The position numbers and the translations under genes were made by a program. Source: Dipteris shenzhenensis (lineage: Eukaryota; Polypodiophyta; Polypodiopsida; Gleicheniales). From it: DNA of 64,000 bases. The DNA lies in the NCBI GenBank assembly GCA_047967505.1, contig CM106538.1. The stretch is one strand, 5' to 3'. Positions 10,177 through 21,236 of the stretch are shown here, piece after piece; the first letter of the stretch is position 1; every line of letters begins with the position of its first letter. The notes beneath the pieces are model-generated. The model was not told where the DNA came from. It did no database searches and saw only the letters and a list, made by a program, of their open reading frames with translations.

Positions 10177-11570
10177 CTAGACAATCTTCAATATTGTAGG
10201 AGGGATAAAAGTGGCACTATGCACGAGCTTCTCTACACGCTTTCCTACCTTTTCACCATTTAAGGTAAAGTGAAAGGACTCAGACATGCCATCCTCCATG
10301 ACCAATAGGTGTTCCCGCATGTCCCTAAGAGTCCATTGTGATGTGACAATCACATTCTTAACATCTCCTAAATGAGAACCAATACATAAACTTACCCCTG
10401 TATTATCATCATCATTAGAGTCAAGGGGGAGCCAATCAAGTCACTTATTTTCTTCTAGTGTCTATATTGGAAAGCAAAATATATCATTTGGTAGGAGATG
10501 TGGTACTTGACAACCACATTGTCCTTACATATATGGCATTGAAACAGATCACCCTTTTGTTCACCTGACCTGCTTCCCCAATTCACCCCAAGCAATTCCT
10601 CAAGGGCATTCTCATGTAGGCACTTGCATGACCACATGGTCTTTATTCTGTGCATCTGGATATTATGAAAACAAGAAGCAAAAATATGCAGAGGCATAAA
10701 CCAAGACAACCTTACCCATTTAGAGCCAAATTTTTTGTTCTGTGCATCTGGATATTATGAAAACAAGAAGCAAAAATGTGCAGAGGCATAAACCAAGACA
10801 ACCTTACCCATTTAGAGCCAAATGTAAACTTCATGGCCATGCCCACATCCTTTGCAATCTTTTCCTTGTATGATTGCATTGTTCTTGTGTCCACCATGCT
10901 GCAATCCATGTCTTCAAGTTGTGGTGTTACAATGCATTGAAGATGGCCATAGCCTGATGCTGTCCTTGGAGTAATGTACTTGGCATTATACCAATAGATA
11001 TTTCTCCGTTTCAAAGCAGAGGGCTTCTCTCCAGCATGCATTTGCCTTCCTAAATCCTCATGAATGGTAGTAAACTTACCTAAGAAGCACTCGACTGGTT
11101 CCCACTCCTCAAAGTTTGAAGGAAATAGATCTGTTATGCACAAGTGCTATTTCAAAATACAATTTCAAACAGCCTCATTACACTGGTTTTATTTCAAAAT
11201 ACAATTTCAAGCTGACTCATTACACTTCAAAATCTTACACAAAATGTAGACTTACAATGTGATGGTATTGTCGATTGAGTGCTTAACAGAAGAAGGCGCA
11301 TGTCCTTCCCCATGTAGATGTGTTGTACCTTTGCAAGCAATCCTTTCTTCCCACGCTTGAACTTCATGATGCGGCACTTTCATTCATGCAAAAGATCACC
11401 TCTTTTGCTCTTGGGAAGCTTATGTGGACCCTTGGTAGATCCTCTCATGACTATCCAATCATTCAAGTTGTAGGTGCAAGGCACCCATTCACCCAGTGCA
11501 TTTATGCTTCTATGGGACATAGAGTACATGTATGGTCTCCTCACCATGCTTGTACAAAGGTCACAATAGC
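10177..11570 (-). pseudogene. Multi-exon unknown gene in element B, broken by a 92-bp duplication
   Basis: Exon 1 (about 11570-11256) encodes a basic protein (KLPKSKRGDLLHE, then MKFKRGKKGLLAKVQHIYMGKD) with one in-frame TGA. Intron 11255-11131 is GT-AG. Exon 2 runs from 11130 (LFPSNFEEWEPVECFLGKF, YNAKYITPRTASGYGHLQ). An exact-looking 92-bp tandem duplication (10646-10731 repeated at 10738-10823) then shifts the frame. Ignoring one copy, coding continues to a CHIC-containing stretch near 10540. A last exon (about 10440-10177) without its own ATG encodes DVKNVIVTSQWTLRDMREHL and ends FIPPTILKIV. No family is recognised. The introns and order suggest a real transposon-borne gene inactivated recently by the duplication. 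Confidence 0.45.
10646..10823. repeat. Tandem duplication, period 92 bp
   Basis: About 85 bp starting TTCTGTGCATCTGG are repeated with roughly one difference (AAAATATGC against AAAATGTGC). The high identity implies a recent event. The period is not a multiple of three and disrupts the surrounding minus-strand gene. Confidence 0.85.
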
Positions 11571-11579
11571 AATAGTGGA

Positions 11580-12150
11580 CTAGAAAGTGCAGCTTGGAGG
11601 GAGCGAGTAGCTCTGATAGAGGAAGAGAGAGAGACAAGGTATAGAGGGTGCAACTGAAGCTTGAGAGAAGCTCCAAGAGGTGCTGTAGCTAGGAATGGAG
11701 GGAGAAAGAGTAGAGGGGGATGAACAGCTGCTCCAGGAGGTGTTGTAGCTAGGAATGGAGGGAGAAAGTGTAGAGGGGGATGAGCAACCACTATAGGAGG
11801 TACTATAGCTAGGAATGGAGGAAGAAAGAGCAGAGGGGGATGAGCAGCTACTGCTGTAGGAGGTGCTATAGCTAGGAGTGGAGAGAGAATGAGCAGATGC
11901 TACAAGAGGTGCTAGAGAGGGAGAAACACAATGGACCAGAGTAGGAGGGGGCAGAGAAGATGCCAAATGCGTTCCCACATTTGAAAAATGGAGGGAGAAT
12001 GGAGCTGGACCAGAGAAGAGGAGGGGGTAGGCCTGTAACAAGCTGAGAGGGGGAAAAATTTCACCCAGAAGGGCCCACCGACTCTTGAATGACTTGTAGG
12101 TTTGTTTGGGGAAGGTGCATATGGGAGAAGGGTCAAGCATGGGTTGAGAG
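11580..12150 (+). repeat. Purine-rich right end of element B with about 60-bp minisatellite
   Basis: GA-rich on plus. Between about 11684 and 11910, roughly four copies of a 58-63-bp unit occur, each containing 'tagctaggaatggaggg' or a close variant plus an AGAGGGGGATGA-type word. Serine/proline frames on the minus strand are by-products. The rest of the right end, to 12323, has no recognised gene. Confidence 0.75.
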
Positions 12151-12323
12151 GGGGGGGGATGGTTTGAGTGGTCCCTGGTGTAAGAGGAGTAGCCAATAGG
12201 GGCTCTTTGCAAGTCTTCCCACCCTCCACCTCAACATGGCATTGCCCCACAGAAGGGAGCACTCCCATTGGTACACCTCAAATACCTCACTAATCCCTTG
12301 AAAGTAGGAAACACTAATTGGGG

Positions 12324-12349
12324 GTCCTTTGGAGACCCCAATTCTCCCC
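12324..12349 (-). repeat. Element B right terminal inverted repeat
   Basis: This is the reverse complement of the left repeat at 3857-3882. LINE RT coding (ending WDDLKA) resumes immediately outside it on the minus strand. Confidence 0.8.
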
Positions 12350-12353
12350 TAAT

Positions 12354-13270
12354 GCTTTAAGGTCATCCCACAATGCCAAATAGAATTCCACTGTTAGACC
12401 ATCCCATCCTGGAGATTTCCCTTTGCTAAGATGGAGCAAGGCATTATGTAATTCTTCTGCTGCGAGTGACTGATCCATGGATAAGGCATCCTACTAAAGC
12501 ATGATTGGTTGCACATGTCTCAAAAGAGCTTGTTGTGCATCTATCATTGGCTGAGTGGGAGCTGAGGGGGCTATAAATAGCTTGTGAAATTGATCATAGC
12601 ATTCATGATCAAGATCAGAGAGAGAATGAGTCCAGGTGCCTCAATCTTCCATACTCTTAGACAGGAGCTCTTCCTTCTCGATGAGAATGTAACCCCTGGC
12701 AAAAGATTTGGAAGAGCATCCTTTATCCATGAATGGTGTCATCCGTGCACAAACTTGCCACTTGTTGAGTTTCCTTTGATTGTTTTCTTATAACAATGAT
12801 CGATAATGCAATACACTTTGTTGTTGGACTGGAGATAAATTATGAACCTGTGATAACTCAGTGAGGGACTGCACTTGATATTTGGCATCTATTATTTTTT
12901 TCCTCCAATCAGCCATATATGATCTGCCATATAGCGTAATAACATGCTGAATATAGTGCACAAAGGAATCCCATGCATAATTTAAGTCATAATGGGCATG
13001 TGCCTTTAATGGGGCAATGGCATCTTGTATCATGTTTCTGAAAGAGGCATGCTGAAAATATGCTACATTTACATGTTTAAGCCAAATAGTATGAGTAGGC
13101 AAATCATGAGTAGGCATACCGAAATCCAGTGTCAACCAAACAGGAGCATGATCTGATAGAGATAGAGAATGATCCACCGTGATTTGAATGGTGAAATCAG
13201 TAAATTGCTACATGTGTAGCAAGTACCATCTATCTAGCCTTGCCCAGTAATTGTGGATAGGATTATGATG
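12354..13270 (-). pseudogene. LINE ORF2, endonuclease C-terminus and RT start
   Basis: The minus strand opens at 13270 with HHNPIHNYWARLDRWYL, the RLDR endonuclease motif, then a TAG at 13208-13210. SDHAPVWLTLDF follows, the conserved SDH motif that closes the APE-type endonuclease (13177-12788), then linker. GKSPGWDGLTVEFYLALWDD is the N-terminal RT motif at about 12430-12355. The segment is cut by element A on the 5' side and element B on the 3' side. Several frameshifts lie between 12790 and 12450. Confidence 0.85.
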
Positions 13271-13274
13271 ATAT
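13271..13274. repeat. Target-site duplication ATAT, left copy
   Basis: ATAT immediately outside the element A terminus; the second copy is at 28522-28525. One ATAT between the two LINE pieces gives an open endonuclease frame running from the GGDFN block into RLDR. Confidence 0.8.
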
Positions 13275-13303
13275 GGGAGGTAGCAAGCTAAGGGTGTCCA
13301 CTT
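13275..13303 (+). repeat. Element A left terminal inverted repeat
   Basis: 29 bp matching the complement of 28493-28521 except at the fourth base (A against T). Confidence 0.88.
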
Positions 13304-13372
13304 CCGGACCACTTTCGGGTGAGTGTGACACCCGCTCGAGTGAAAATACAAAGGTTTTGCTTCGGTCTCCAA

Positions 13373-14010
13373 TACCTCGATCGAGGTATAAGCTCCAATG
13401 AAAATCACACACGAGCACAACCGAGCCAAGCCAATACCTCGATCGAGGTACTGCGCTTTTTCACCGGACCGAGCCTCTACCTCGATCGAGGCTTGCTGGC
13501 AAGCCAGCTATACATGCCACATCTACCTCGTTCGAGGTATCGTGGCAATCCAGCTCAACCTCGATCGAGGTCAGGTGGCATGTCCAGCATACCTCGATCG
13601 AGGTATGTGCCATCCGACAGGGCAGCCAACAGGGCGGATGACATACCTCGATCGAGGTATGCTGGACATATGACTGGGCATCCCGCTTCTGCCAACATAC
13701 CACGATCGAGGTATCGTGGCATGTCAAAACCTCCATCGACGTGGATGTACCGAGATGTATGGGCATGCCACAATACCTCGATCGAGGTATTGTGGCATGG
13801 CAATACCTCGATCGAGGTAGATGTACCGAGATGTATGGGCATGTCAAGAATACCTCGATCGAGGTATCGTGGCATGCCAATACCTCGATCGAGGTAGATG
13901 TGCCGAGATGTATGGGCATGTCAAGAATACCTCGATCGAGGTAGCTAAACCCTAATTTTTCTTATAAAAGGAGAGCGACCCCCCTCATTCCGCATACCTC
14001 GATCGAGCTC
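13373..14010. repeat. Left subterminal array of the palindrome TACCTCGATCGAGGTA
   Basis: About fourteen copies, most perfect 16-bp palindromes. Exact examples lie at 13373-13388, 13435-13450, 13590-13605, 13644-13659, 13774-13789, 13804-13819, 13851-13866, 13880-13895 and 13927-13942. Variants carry one or two changes (CTCGTTCGAG at about 13527). Spacings are irregular (about 30-75 bp), and some spacers are themselves repeated, such as 'gatgtaccgagatgtatggg'. The same palindrome recurs only near the other end. Subterminal repeats of this kind in plant DNA transposons are typically transposase-binding sites. Confidence 0.9.
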
Positions 14011-14121
14011 TGCCTCATCCATCGATTTCGGATTTGCCGGACTTCGACGGAATTGCGCGAGCGAAGGAGAGCCACGAACGGACATTGACGGAGATGGACG
14101 GAGCCGGAGCGGGAGAGTCCA
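13943..14121 (+). promoter_or_regulatory. Candidate element A promoter and first exon
   Basis: A telo-box (AAACCCTAA) at about 13947-13955 and a TATA box (TTATAAAAGG) at about 13962-13971 lie directly below the last exact palindrome. A GC-richer stretch follows with ATG at 14094 and a splice donor after TCCAG (GTAGGG, 14123). The partner exon was not identified with certainty; the plus-strand gene starting near 17490 is the only candidate downstream. If the palindromes bind transposase, the promoter would be autoregulated. That is inference. Confidence 0.45.
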
Positions 14122-14126
14122 GGTAG

Positions 14127-15170
14127 GGTTTTTTTTTATGTAGCATTTTCTTTTTGGTAGAATTTGATTAAATTTTAGTTATAAGAAAAATTATAAAATG
14201 CATTTTAATGTTTTTCTGAAATTTATGAATTACGAGATTTTTTATTTAAAATGTGAAAATTAAATTTTTTTTTTAAATAGAGCTTTTTTTAGTAAATAAA
14301 AAAATATTCATATTAATAATTATAAAATATTTATAAATTTGAAATGCATTTGTAATTTTTTTTTAATTTTTAAATTACGACATTTATAATTTAAAAAATG
14401 TTTAATGAGGCATTTTTTATTCAAAATGTGAAAATGTTCAATATTTCTGTTTTTTTTATGTAGCATTTTCTTTTTGGTAGAATTTAATTAAATTTTAGGT
14501 TAAAAGAAAAATAATAAAAATTTTCTAAATTTCAAATGCAATATAATGTTTTTTTGAAATTTATGAATTACGACATTTTTTATTTAAAATGTGAAAATGA
14601 AAATTTTTTTTCAAAATAGAGCATTTTTAGTAAATAAAAAAACATTCATATTAATAATTATAAAATATTTATAAATTTGAAATGCATTTGTAAATTTTTT
14701 TAAAATTTTTGAACTACGACATTTATAATTTAAAATGTGAAAATTTTAAATTTAAAAAACGTTTAATTAGGCATTTTTTATTCAAAATGTGAAAATGTTC
14801 TATATTTCTGTTTTTTTTATGTAGCATTTTCTTTTTGGTAGAATTTAATTAAATTTTAGTTTATAAGGAAAATTATAAAAAATTTCTAAATTTATAATGC
14901 ATTTTAATGTTTTTTTGAAATTTATAAATTACGACATTTTTTATTTAAAATGTGAAAATGAAATTTTTTTTTTAAAATAGAGCTATTTTTATTAAATAAA
15001 AAAACGTTCATAGGAATAATTATAAAGTATTTATAAATTTGAAATGCATTTGTAAATTTTTTTTTAATTTTTGAATTACGACATTTATAATTTAAAATGT
15101 GAAAATTTTAAATTTAAAAAACGTTTAATGAGGCATTTTTTATTCAAAATGTAAAAATTAGGTTTTTAAA
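14127..15170. repeat. AT-rich tandem repeat, three copies of about 320-360 bp
   Basis: Three copies each start with T-run, ATGTAGCATTTTC, TTTTTGGTAG, and end with GAGGCATTTTTTATTC-like words. ATGTAGC occurs at 14138, 14458 and 14819. The DNA is strongly A/T and has no coding potential. It would lie in an intron if 14094 and 17490 belong to one transcript. Confidence 0.85.
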
Positions 15171-15179
15171 AATCATCTT

Positions 15180-16917
15180 TAGGAATGGCCACTAGTTGAG
15201 GTGGATTGCCCAACCAAAATAGGAAATGAAGATACAAGACATTTTGTATAAGACTCACTCGACTTATCAAATTAATACACAAACATAAACCTACTAGTCA
15301 ACTATTGGAGTTGGACATTAAAGATTGACTAGTGACATGGTTGGTGACCAAAGCTTGAAGTTGACTAGACACTTTGGGACAAGCAAGTTCTTTAGAAGGA
15401 AACTAGGTTTAAGCTTGGGTAATCATCCCTAATATATTGGGAAATTACTAATGATAAATCATCCTTTAACTATTTGGCAATTAGTAAGGATCGATTCTAC
15501 TAGGAAATATGTTGAAGGCATATGTCCCCTATTAGTCAATAGATTGATTAGACTAAGCATGCATGATAAGGCTATAGCTTGGAAATGCCTAGATAGTGGC
15601 TTAGTCCAAATCTTCAATATCCCTTAAGAAGACATGAGATAGTGGCTTAGACCTTAAGAAGACATGGAATAGTTTGCAAATGTCTAATTCTTCTAAGTTA
15701 TGCATAGACTCTAGCATAACTGAAAAAAGAATATTACAAGATTGAGAATATTTGGGTGGGTCTTCAAGAACTCGAATATTACGGTCTGTGCCTATAAACT
15801 GTTTGAGATTCTTATGCTATCACTATGGCATGCTTTAGATCTAGCACTTTGATCATGTTTGTTGTCTAGTTCCATAATTCATCTACTTCTCTTATATGTA
15901 TAAGAAGAAAGAAATACGCCATAGAGAAACTGAAAGTTTAACTAGAATACCTAACATTCATCGCACATGGGACTCTAGTGGATCTATATTCATTCCACAT
16001 TCATGCTAATATATGCAAGTGTTTTGATCAACTATAGACCTAAGTTCAAATAGAGCCTGTTAATGACTGAATCTCTCCTAATCATCCCTTAATGATTATA
16101 GATAATAGTATGGGCCACTATAAGGATTGGTTAGGAGCTATTTTTGAAATGCCAAACTTTGAAATGAAGTCAATATTCATTGTGTTGAGGAATATTTGTC
16201 GGGTGGATCTAGTTGAAGAGAGAAATCCATGTTGCATAAGATTTGTCTGAGTTGAGCAGCCTCAAATTGACTTAAGAGAGAGAGAACTCCATAACCTTCA
16301 AGAGTCGACATTTGAAGCATCCCATTCCATGTTGTTTGCTACATGGCAGCTCGCCATGTGGCACACATACATCCCTTTTTGCACTGTAGGGAAACCTATG
16401 ACTAATGTTAACAACATTTATCTTGTCTTTTACAAATGACTAAGATGTTTTCCCAAAAAGACTTTGTAATAATAATCACGTGAACCACCTCATAACCAAA
16501 ATAATATGGATGCTACATATCTCCTTTCCCTCGTTGAAACTATGTCACACATGGAATGTCAACCACATGCTCAAGGAATTATATGCTAGTTTCATTGTAA
16601 GCAAGGGTGGTCTCTTTCTTGCTAGTCCAACCATAGGCAACGGTGACGCTTATTACTTGAGCTCAACCAAAATTAACATTAGTTATCGTATGCAACCCTT
16701 CCCATTGCATAGGGACATCCAAGGATTTAATTTTCAAAGTTTTTGAATCCTCTTCTAGGGATCTTGTGCCCTTTGTTGTTGCTACGTATGTGGATGATCT
16801 CATTCCAAAACTATTTTTACAACTAGAAGTCGAGTGAGTCTTATACAAAATGTCTTGAACCAAGTGATGATCTATAGGAATGGCCACTAGTTGAGGTGGA
16901 TTGCCCAACCAAAATAG
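15180..16917 (+). mobile_element. Decayed copia-like scar between direct repeats
   Basis: A perfect 43-bp direct repeat (starting TAGGAATGGCCACTAGTTGA) lies at 15180-15222 and 16875-16917. Just inside, a 30-bp inverted pair lies at 15235-15264 and 16828-16857. Near 16770-16800, the plus strand encodes VPFVVATYVDDLI, the catalytic box of a Ty1/copia reverse transcriptase. The rest is too decayed to read. The terminal direct-plus-inverted arrangement is unusual for an LTR element. Confidence 0.5.
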
Positions 16918-17489
16918 ATAATATTGAAAAGGCTTATTATTTTCTCAAAGTTCTCGCTTTAAAAGGTCTGTAGTGTGAACCCGCTCTCTTTTTTAATGTG
17001 TAGTCCGAGAAATACTAGATGCGCCTTGCTTGTGTATCATTCAAAGTAATGTATTAGGTATCCTTCTATCTCCTCCATATCTATTGCAAACCCAAGGCAG
17101 TAAAGCATTCAAAGAAGGTCTTATTAACCAAACCTCTCCACTATCTGTCCTTAGTATAGGGGCCATTAGTGGACAATGTGGTCCTTACACCACATGTGGA
17201 AAAGTTTCATATTGGATAAAAAGTGAAAAAAGGGAAACATATAAGGAAAAAATATTTGAGACATCTAAATTTAAAAATGCAACAACTAGAGTGAAAAAAT
17301 TCTAATCAAAATTAAGAATTATTAATAATATTGATTAATATTGAGCCACACATTTGGCCCATCTACCGGTAGGTGCATAGGATCTACCTCATCAAGGAGT
17401 ACGTACAAATAGTTTTCATTACGTAAATAGATTATAAGTCATATTGAATAGAATATTATTTTCATTACCCAAATAGAATATTAATTTCC
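16918..17489. other. Spacer in element A upstream of the RING gene
   Basis: No recognised feature apart from AT-rich DNA. A possible acceptor (CCAACCAG) lies at about 17513-17520 for an upstream intron of the next gene. Confidence 0.5.
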
Positions 17490-19468
17490 ATGTGTTTTTT
17501 TTGTGCATGCGCCAACCAGCGCACAGGTTCTAGCACCACTATTCGTATGCAGATAGAGATGCTGAGAGCTGAGATGAGGGCACTGCAGGATGCTAGGGCA
17601 CCCCCTCACTTGGTTGCGAGCCTGGATTCAGTTATTGAGGCTCTGAGTCGATTGGACACAGTTGAGGACGTTGTGGATAGCTTTCAGGCACAGGCTGAGG
17701 CAGAGATCACTGGTGGTGGCTTGGATTGGAGAGCCATTCAACAGTTGTTTGAGCGGGAGTCACATCACAGGGAGGCCTTGGAGGATATGTTTTGGGATGG
17801 TCACACCGAGGCGATGCGACCACGATCAGGGCTCCCCTTGCATATTTTACGGTGTAGGCATCCCATCATAGCAGCACACATTTATCCTAGATATCTCGCT
17901 ACGAATGGTGGTCGATTGCCTCACAACCGCCAGATAGCCAGGTCGTTTGCCATGCAGCTTTACGCTGAGTTTGTCCTTGGTCATCGGGTGGACTACCTCA
18001 GTACCCGTCCAGGATCAGGAGCGGGACGTGGTAGGATGGGGCGTCAGGAGTGTCAGATTGTAGGTGTTTGGCGTCGACGTGAGGGACTAGAGTTGCACAC
18101 CATCCCTGCACCGGCATTGCGAGCGGTGGGAGGACAGATTAGGGGGGATGTTCATTCAGTGGCATCATCCTTGCAGCACATGGTCTCTGCCCTATCGAGA
18201 TCTATTGCGATTCCACCTCCCCCACCTCGATCATCGATGGAGCATCCCACATCTACACCACCTCCCACATCTACGGTGCCTCAGCACGAGTTGGAGGCTC
18301 GAGACACACGGATTGCAGAGTTGGAGGCATTATTGGCCGAGTCTAGGGACGAGGTTAGTTATTTTGATTATGTTAGTTTATTTTTTTGTAGCGTGTTTTG
18401 AACTGAAGTTTTTTGGTTAATTCTCACCATGTACGCGACATGTTTGCATTGCAGGCACATCTATTGCGTCAAGAGATGGAGTCTCGCGTACGACTGTTGC
18501 AGACAGATTTGGAGGAGTAGAGGATTCGGACACGCATAGCATACCATCGCGCAGAGCACTATATTTTGCAGTTGAGGCATATTAGTCGTGATCCGCCGTC
18601 GTGCCATAGGATCGACCCCAGCGTGGCCCTATACCCTGGTCCTCCTGTAGATGTGCCGACTAGGACACCCATAGACGCAGCAGTCGTAGCGAGGCTTCCT
18701 ACTGCCACTTGTGTCCTCTGCCACGAGGACTTTGACACCGTAGGGTGGTTTGGACTAGGGTGCGGCCACATCGCACATCTCCATTGCATGACCCGCCACA
18801 TGGTGGCACGTTCAGTGTGCCCTGTATGCTTTGCTGACATTGATGTGGCGACATACACAGGACTGGGCATGGATGATCTATATCCTGGTCATCGTCAGGC
18901 TATTGATCCATTCGCCCGTGTAGTCTTGATAGAGCACTATAGGGAGGAGGCACAGAGAGCGTTGCTGATGCAGGAGGGTGCGGATACATCGGTGGTTGCA
19001 TCATGCGTTCCACGACGCTTTTCGTACGGTGATTTCATGCCAGGTGACGAGGCACGAGCGGAGGAGGCACGCCGGATTGAGCGAGAGGCAGAGCTGCAGA
19101 CATCATTGCAGCAGTGGGTGGAGCAGCAGCTAGGGCGGGGCCGAGACCAGCGTCTTTCACATGTAGAGACGATTACTCGCGCTGGATTTGAGGCACGAGT
19201 ATTCGCAGATGCACGGCTATGGGAGCTGAGACGCGCGTACATAGAGGAGGCGAGGGAGGCAGAGATGGCAGCAGTGACGCGTGCAGCATGCCCTCCTCTT
19301 CATCAGGATGAGGCTGGCCCATCTCATGCAGGTGATGAGGCTGGCCCATCTGAGCCGGCTTTGCCTGAGGGCACACAGCGGACGGTTGGGCAGCGGGTCA
19401 TACAGGAGCCACGTCAGCGTTCCACTAGAGGATCATATGTAGAGTTATCAGATTCGGATTCAGATTGA
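17490..19468 (+). pseudogene. Coiled-coil/RING-finger protein gene of element A (one TAG)
   Basis: Exon 1 runs to 18353, intron GT-AG 18354-18454 (101 bp), exon 2 18455-19468. The spliced frame is open except for one TAG at 18518-18520, giving about 620 residues if read through. The N-terminal part is helical (MQIEMLRAEMRALQDARAP), followed by a basic GRGRMGRQE patch, a proline/serine linker and a second coiled coil (ELEARDTRIAELEALLAES, then HLLRQEMESRVRLLQ). Exon 2 holds a RING-type C3HC4/H2-like finger: CVLC, then CGHIAHLHC, then SVCPVC. A charged helical stretch (RREEAQ-like, EREAELQTSLQQW) and an acidic tail (ELSDSDSD) follow. RING fingers of this layout are usually E3 ubiquitin ligases. 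The true start is uncertain: the Met at 17490 may be intronic, and the Met at about 17548 is an alternative. Base composition is GC-richer than its surroundings. Confidence 0.65.
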
Positions 19469-21236
19469 TTGTTTAGGCTTCACACGTTTCTTGTATAGGG
19501 ATGCACTTTTGTAGCATGATGATGATGATGTACAGATTCATTTTGGTACTTTCATGATATTGTTCCCACTTTTATGATGTATGAGCATTTTCGTACTTTC
19601 ATGATGTTCTTCACACTTTGTTTATCTCAGTTTATCTCAGTCTATAGTTTGTTTAATACATAAGGTATTTAAAAAAGAATGCCATGTGAAGTAATTGTAA
19701 ACATTAAACATTAATTGTAAACATTAAACATTAAACATATCAAAATTCATCTTTTTTTGTATGAAAATTTTATTTTGCTGATAAAAGTTTTTCATTTTTT
19801 AAACAAAAATTTTATTCTATTCATGTTTGTCAATAAAGTGTGTTTCAAAATCCAAATTTTCATCAATTTTTCAAAAAGACAACTATTGTCATATTCATGC
19901 TTCCAAATCTAGCCTTCCGATCTTAATATCAAAATATGTTGAAATTCAACCATTTGATAAACTAATTTGTATAAAAAGAAAATTACTTTTTTTAGACAAT
20001 GCCATAGCCCAATGTAAAATTGTTTCATCAAATGAAATTAGATATTAAAGTAACATCAATTTTACCAACTTTCAATTTATGCTATTTACAAAAAGTATTC
20101 TAGAAATGTATATTGGTACAAAACTTATCCATGACTCCGAGGGCAATGTTGTTACCTATGTGTAAATCAATTGATAAAAAATTCTTTCAACACCAATGAA
20201 CTTGAGGGAATGTGTGATCTAGAGATACTTAAACAACATGACAAAAGGAAAAAATTCGAGAAATCACCAATGTGTGGACATGCTTAGTTTGTAGGGTGTA
20301 GAAATTCTTGTATATGGATTTGATATGGGCACTTGCATAGAAAACAATTGGTATTTCAAAGAAAAAGCTCTAGCAACTCTCTTAGTTGAATGAAGCAGTT
20401 TCTTCTCCTTTGCAATTTGTCATGTTTTTTAAATTAAAGGAGAGAATACTTTTTGCAAATGATAATACTAGACATTTTTAGGTTCTGCAATAAAATATAA
20501 GTAATATTTTATGCATTCTTTTTTCACAATTCTAGTTTTTTAATAATATTGACATGAAGCGTATATTTTGTCCCTACAATTTTTAAAAAATATAAATTTT
20601 TTGGGGATTTTTTTCAAAAATGGAGTTAGACTTGTCCTTTGCATGATTTTGCTGTTATTTATTATGACTCAGTGTTTAATTTGTCTCTTATTGTTAACAA
20701 TACTTGTGCTAATTGGTGATCAAAGAAAACAAGACCTAATTATTTGTCATATTCGAACCACAATCACATGTGCCTTCCAAATCACAATCGCATATGCCTT
20801 CCAAGTTTCTAAGGACTATTTCAATTTCCTTAATAACATTTGCCAATGCACCAATCTAATTATTATGCATGTATAAAAGATAATGAACATAAAGAAGAGA
20901 AATCAACACAATTGGCAATTAATGCATGTATATGGGAATACAAGGAAGGTGTGGCATGCTAGCCCACCATTTTATTTCACTATTTTCTTTTGCATTTAGT
21001 GGTTTATGTACAAGAGAAAGGATTGGCGGTTGGTATAAGGAAAAGTGTTGGTATTTGGTTTATGTAAAAAGAAAGGGTTGTTGTGGCTATGCACCAAAAA
21101 AATATACACATATTAACAATCCCACTTCTCCCTCTTAAACTCTACTCATGTATGGGAGTACAAGGAAGGTGTGACATGTTAGGCCACAATTTAATTTTAC
21201 TATTTTCTTTTGACTTTGGTGGTACGCTAACGTGTA
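19469..21236. other. Spacer in element A
   Basis: No gene is recognised. A segment of about 75 bp at 20926-21002 is repeated imperfectly at about 21144-21222 ('gggaatacaaggaaggtgtg'), leading into the satellite. The open frames are AT-rich and look random. Confidence 0.5.

Larger units (their letters stand above)
3857..12349. mobile_element. Element B: about 8.5-kb DNA transposon inside the LINE RT
   Basis: Both ends carry inverted repeats. The left end begins GGGGAGAATTGGGGTCTC; the right end is its exact complement, and the match runs to about 26 bp with two mismatches. It sits exactly where the LINE RT frame breaks. The immediate flanks are ATTA on the left and TAAT on the right, so the repeat is palindromic for 22 bp and the target duplication is ambiguous (2-bp TA is the simplest reading). 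Contents are a pyrimidine-rich left end, a transposase-like gene (4719-6794), a promoter and short ORF (7028-7166), two palindromes (8102-8167), two decayed minus-strand genes and a purine-rich right end. The superfamily is not assigned. Confidence 0.75.

Noticed and set aside
13373-13942. Regularly spaced palindromic repeats resembling a CRISPR array
   Set aside because: Eukaryotic context, irregular spacers that are themselves repeated, perfect palindromes and no cas genes.
13319-13944. Overlapping frames on both strands with PRSRYRG/TSIEV repeats
   Set aside because: They are produced by the TACCTCGATCGAGGTA palindromes, which read similarly on both strands.
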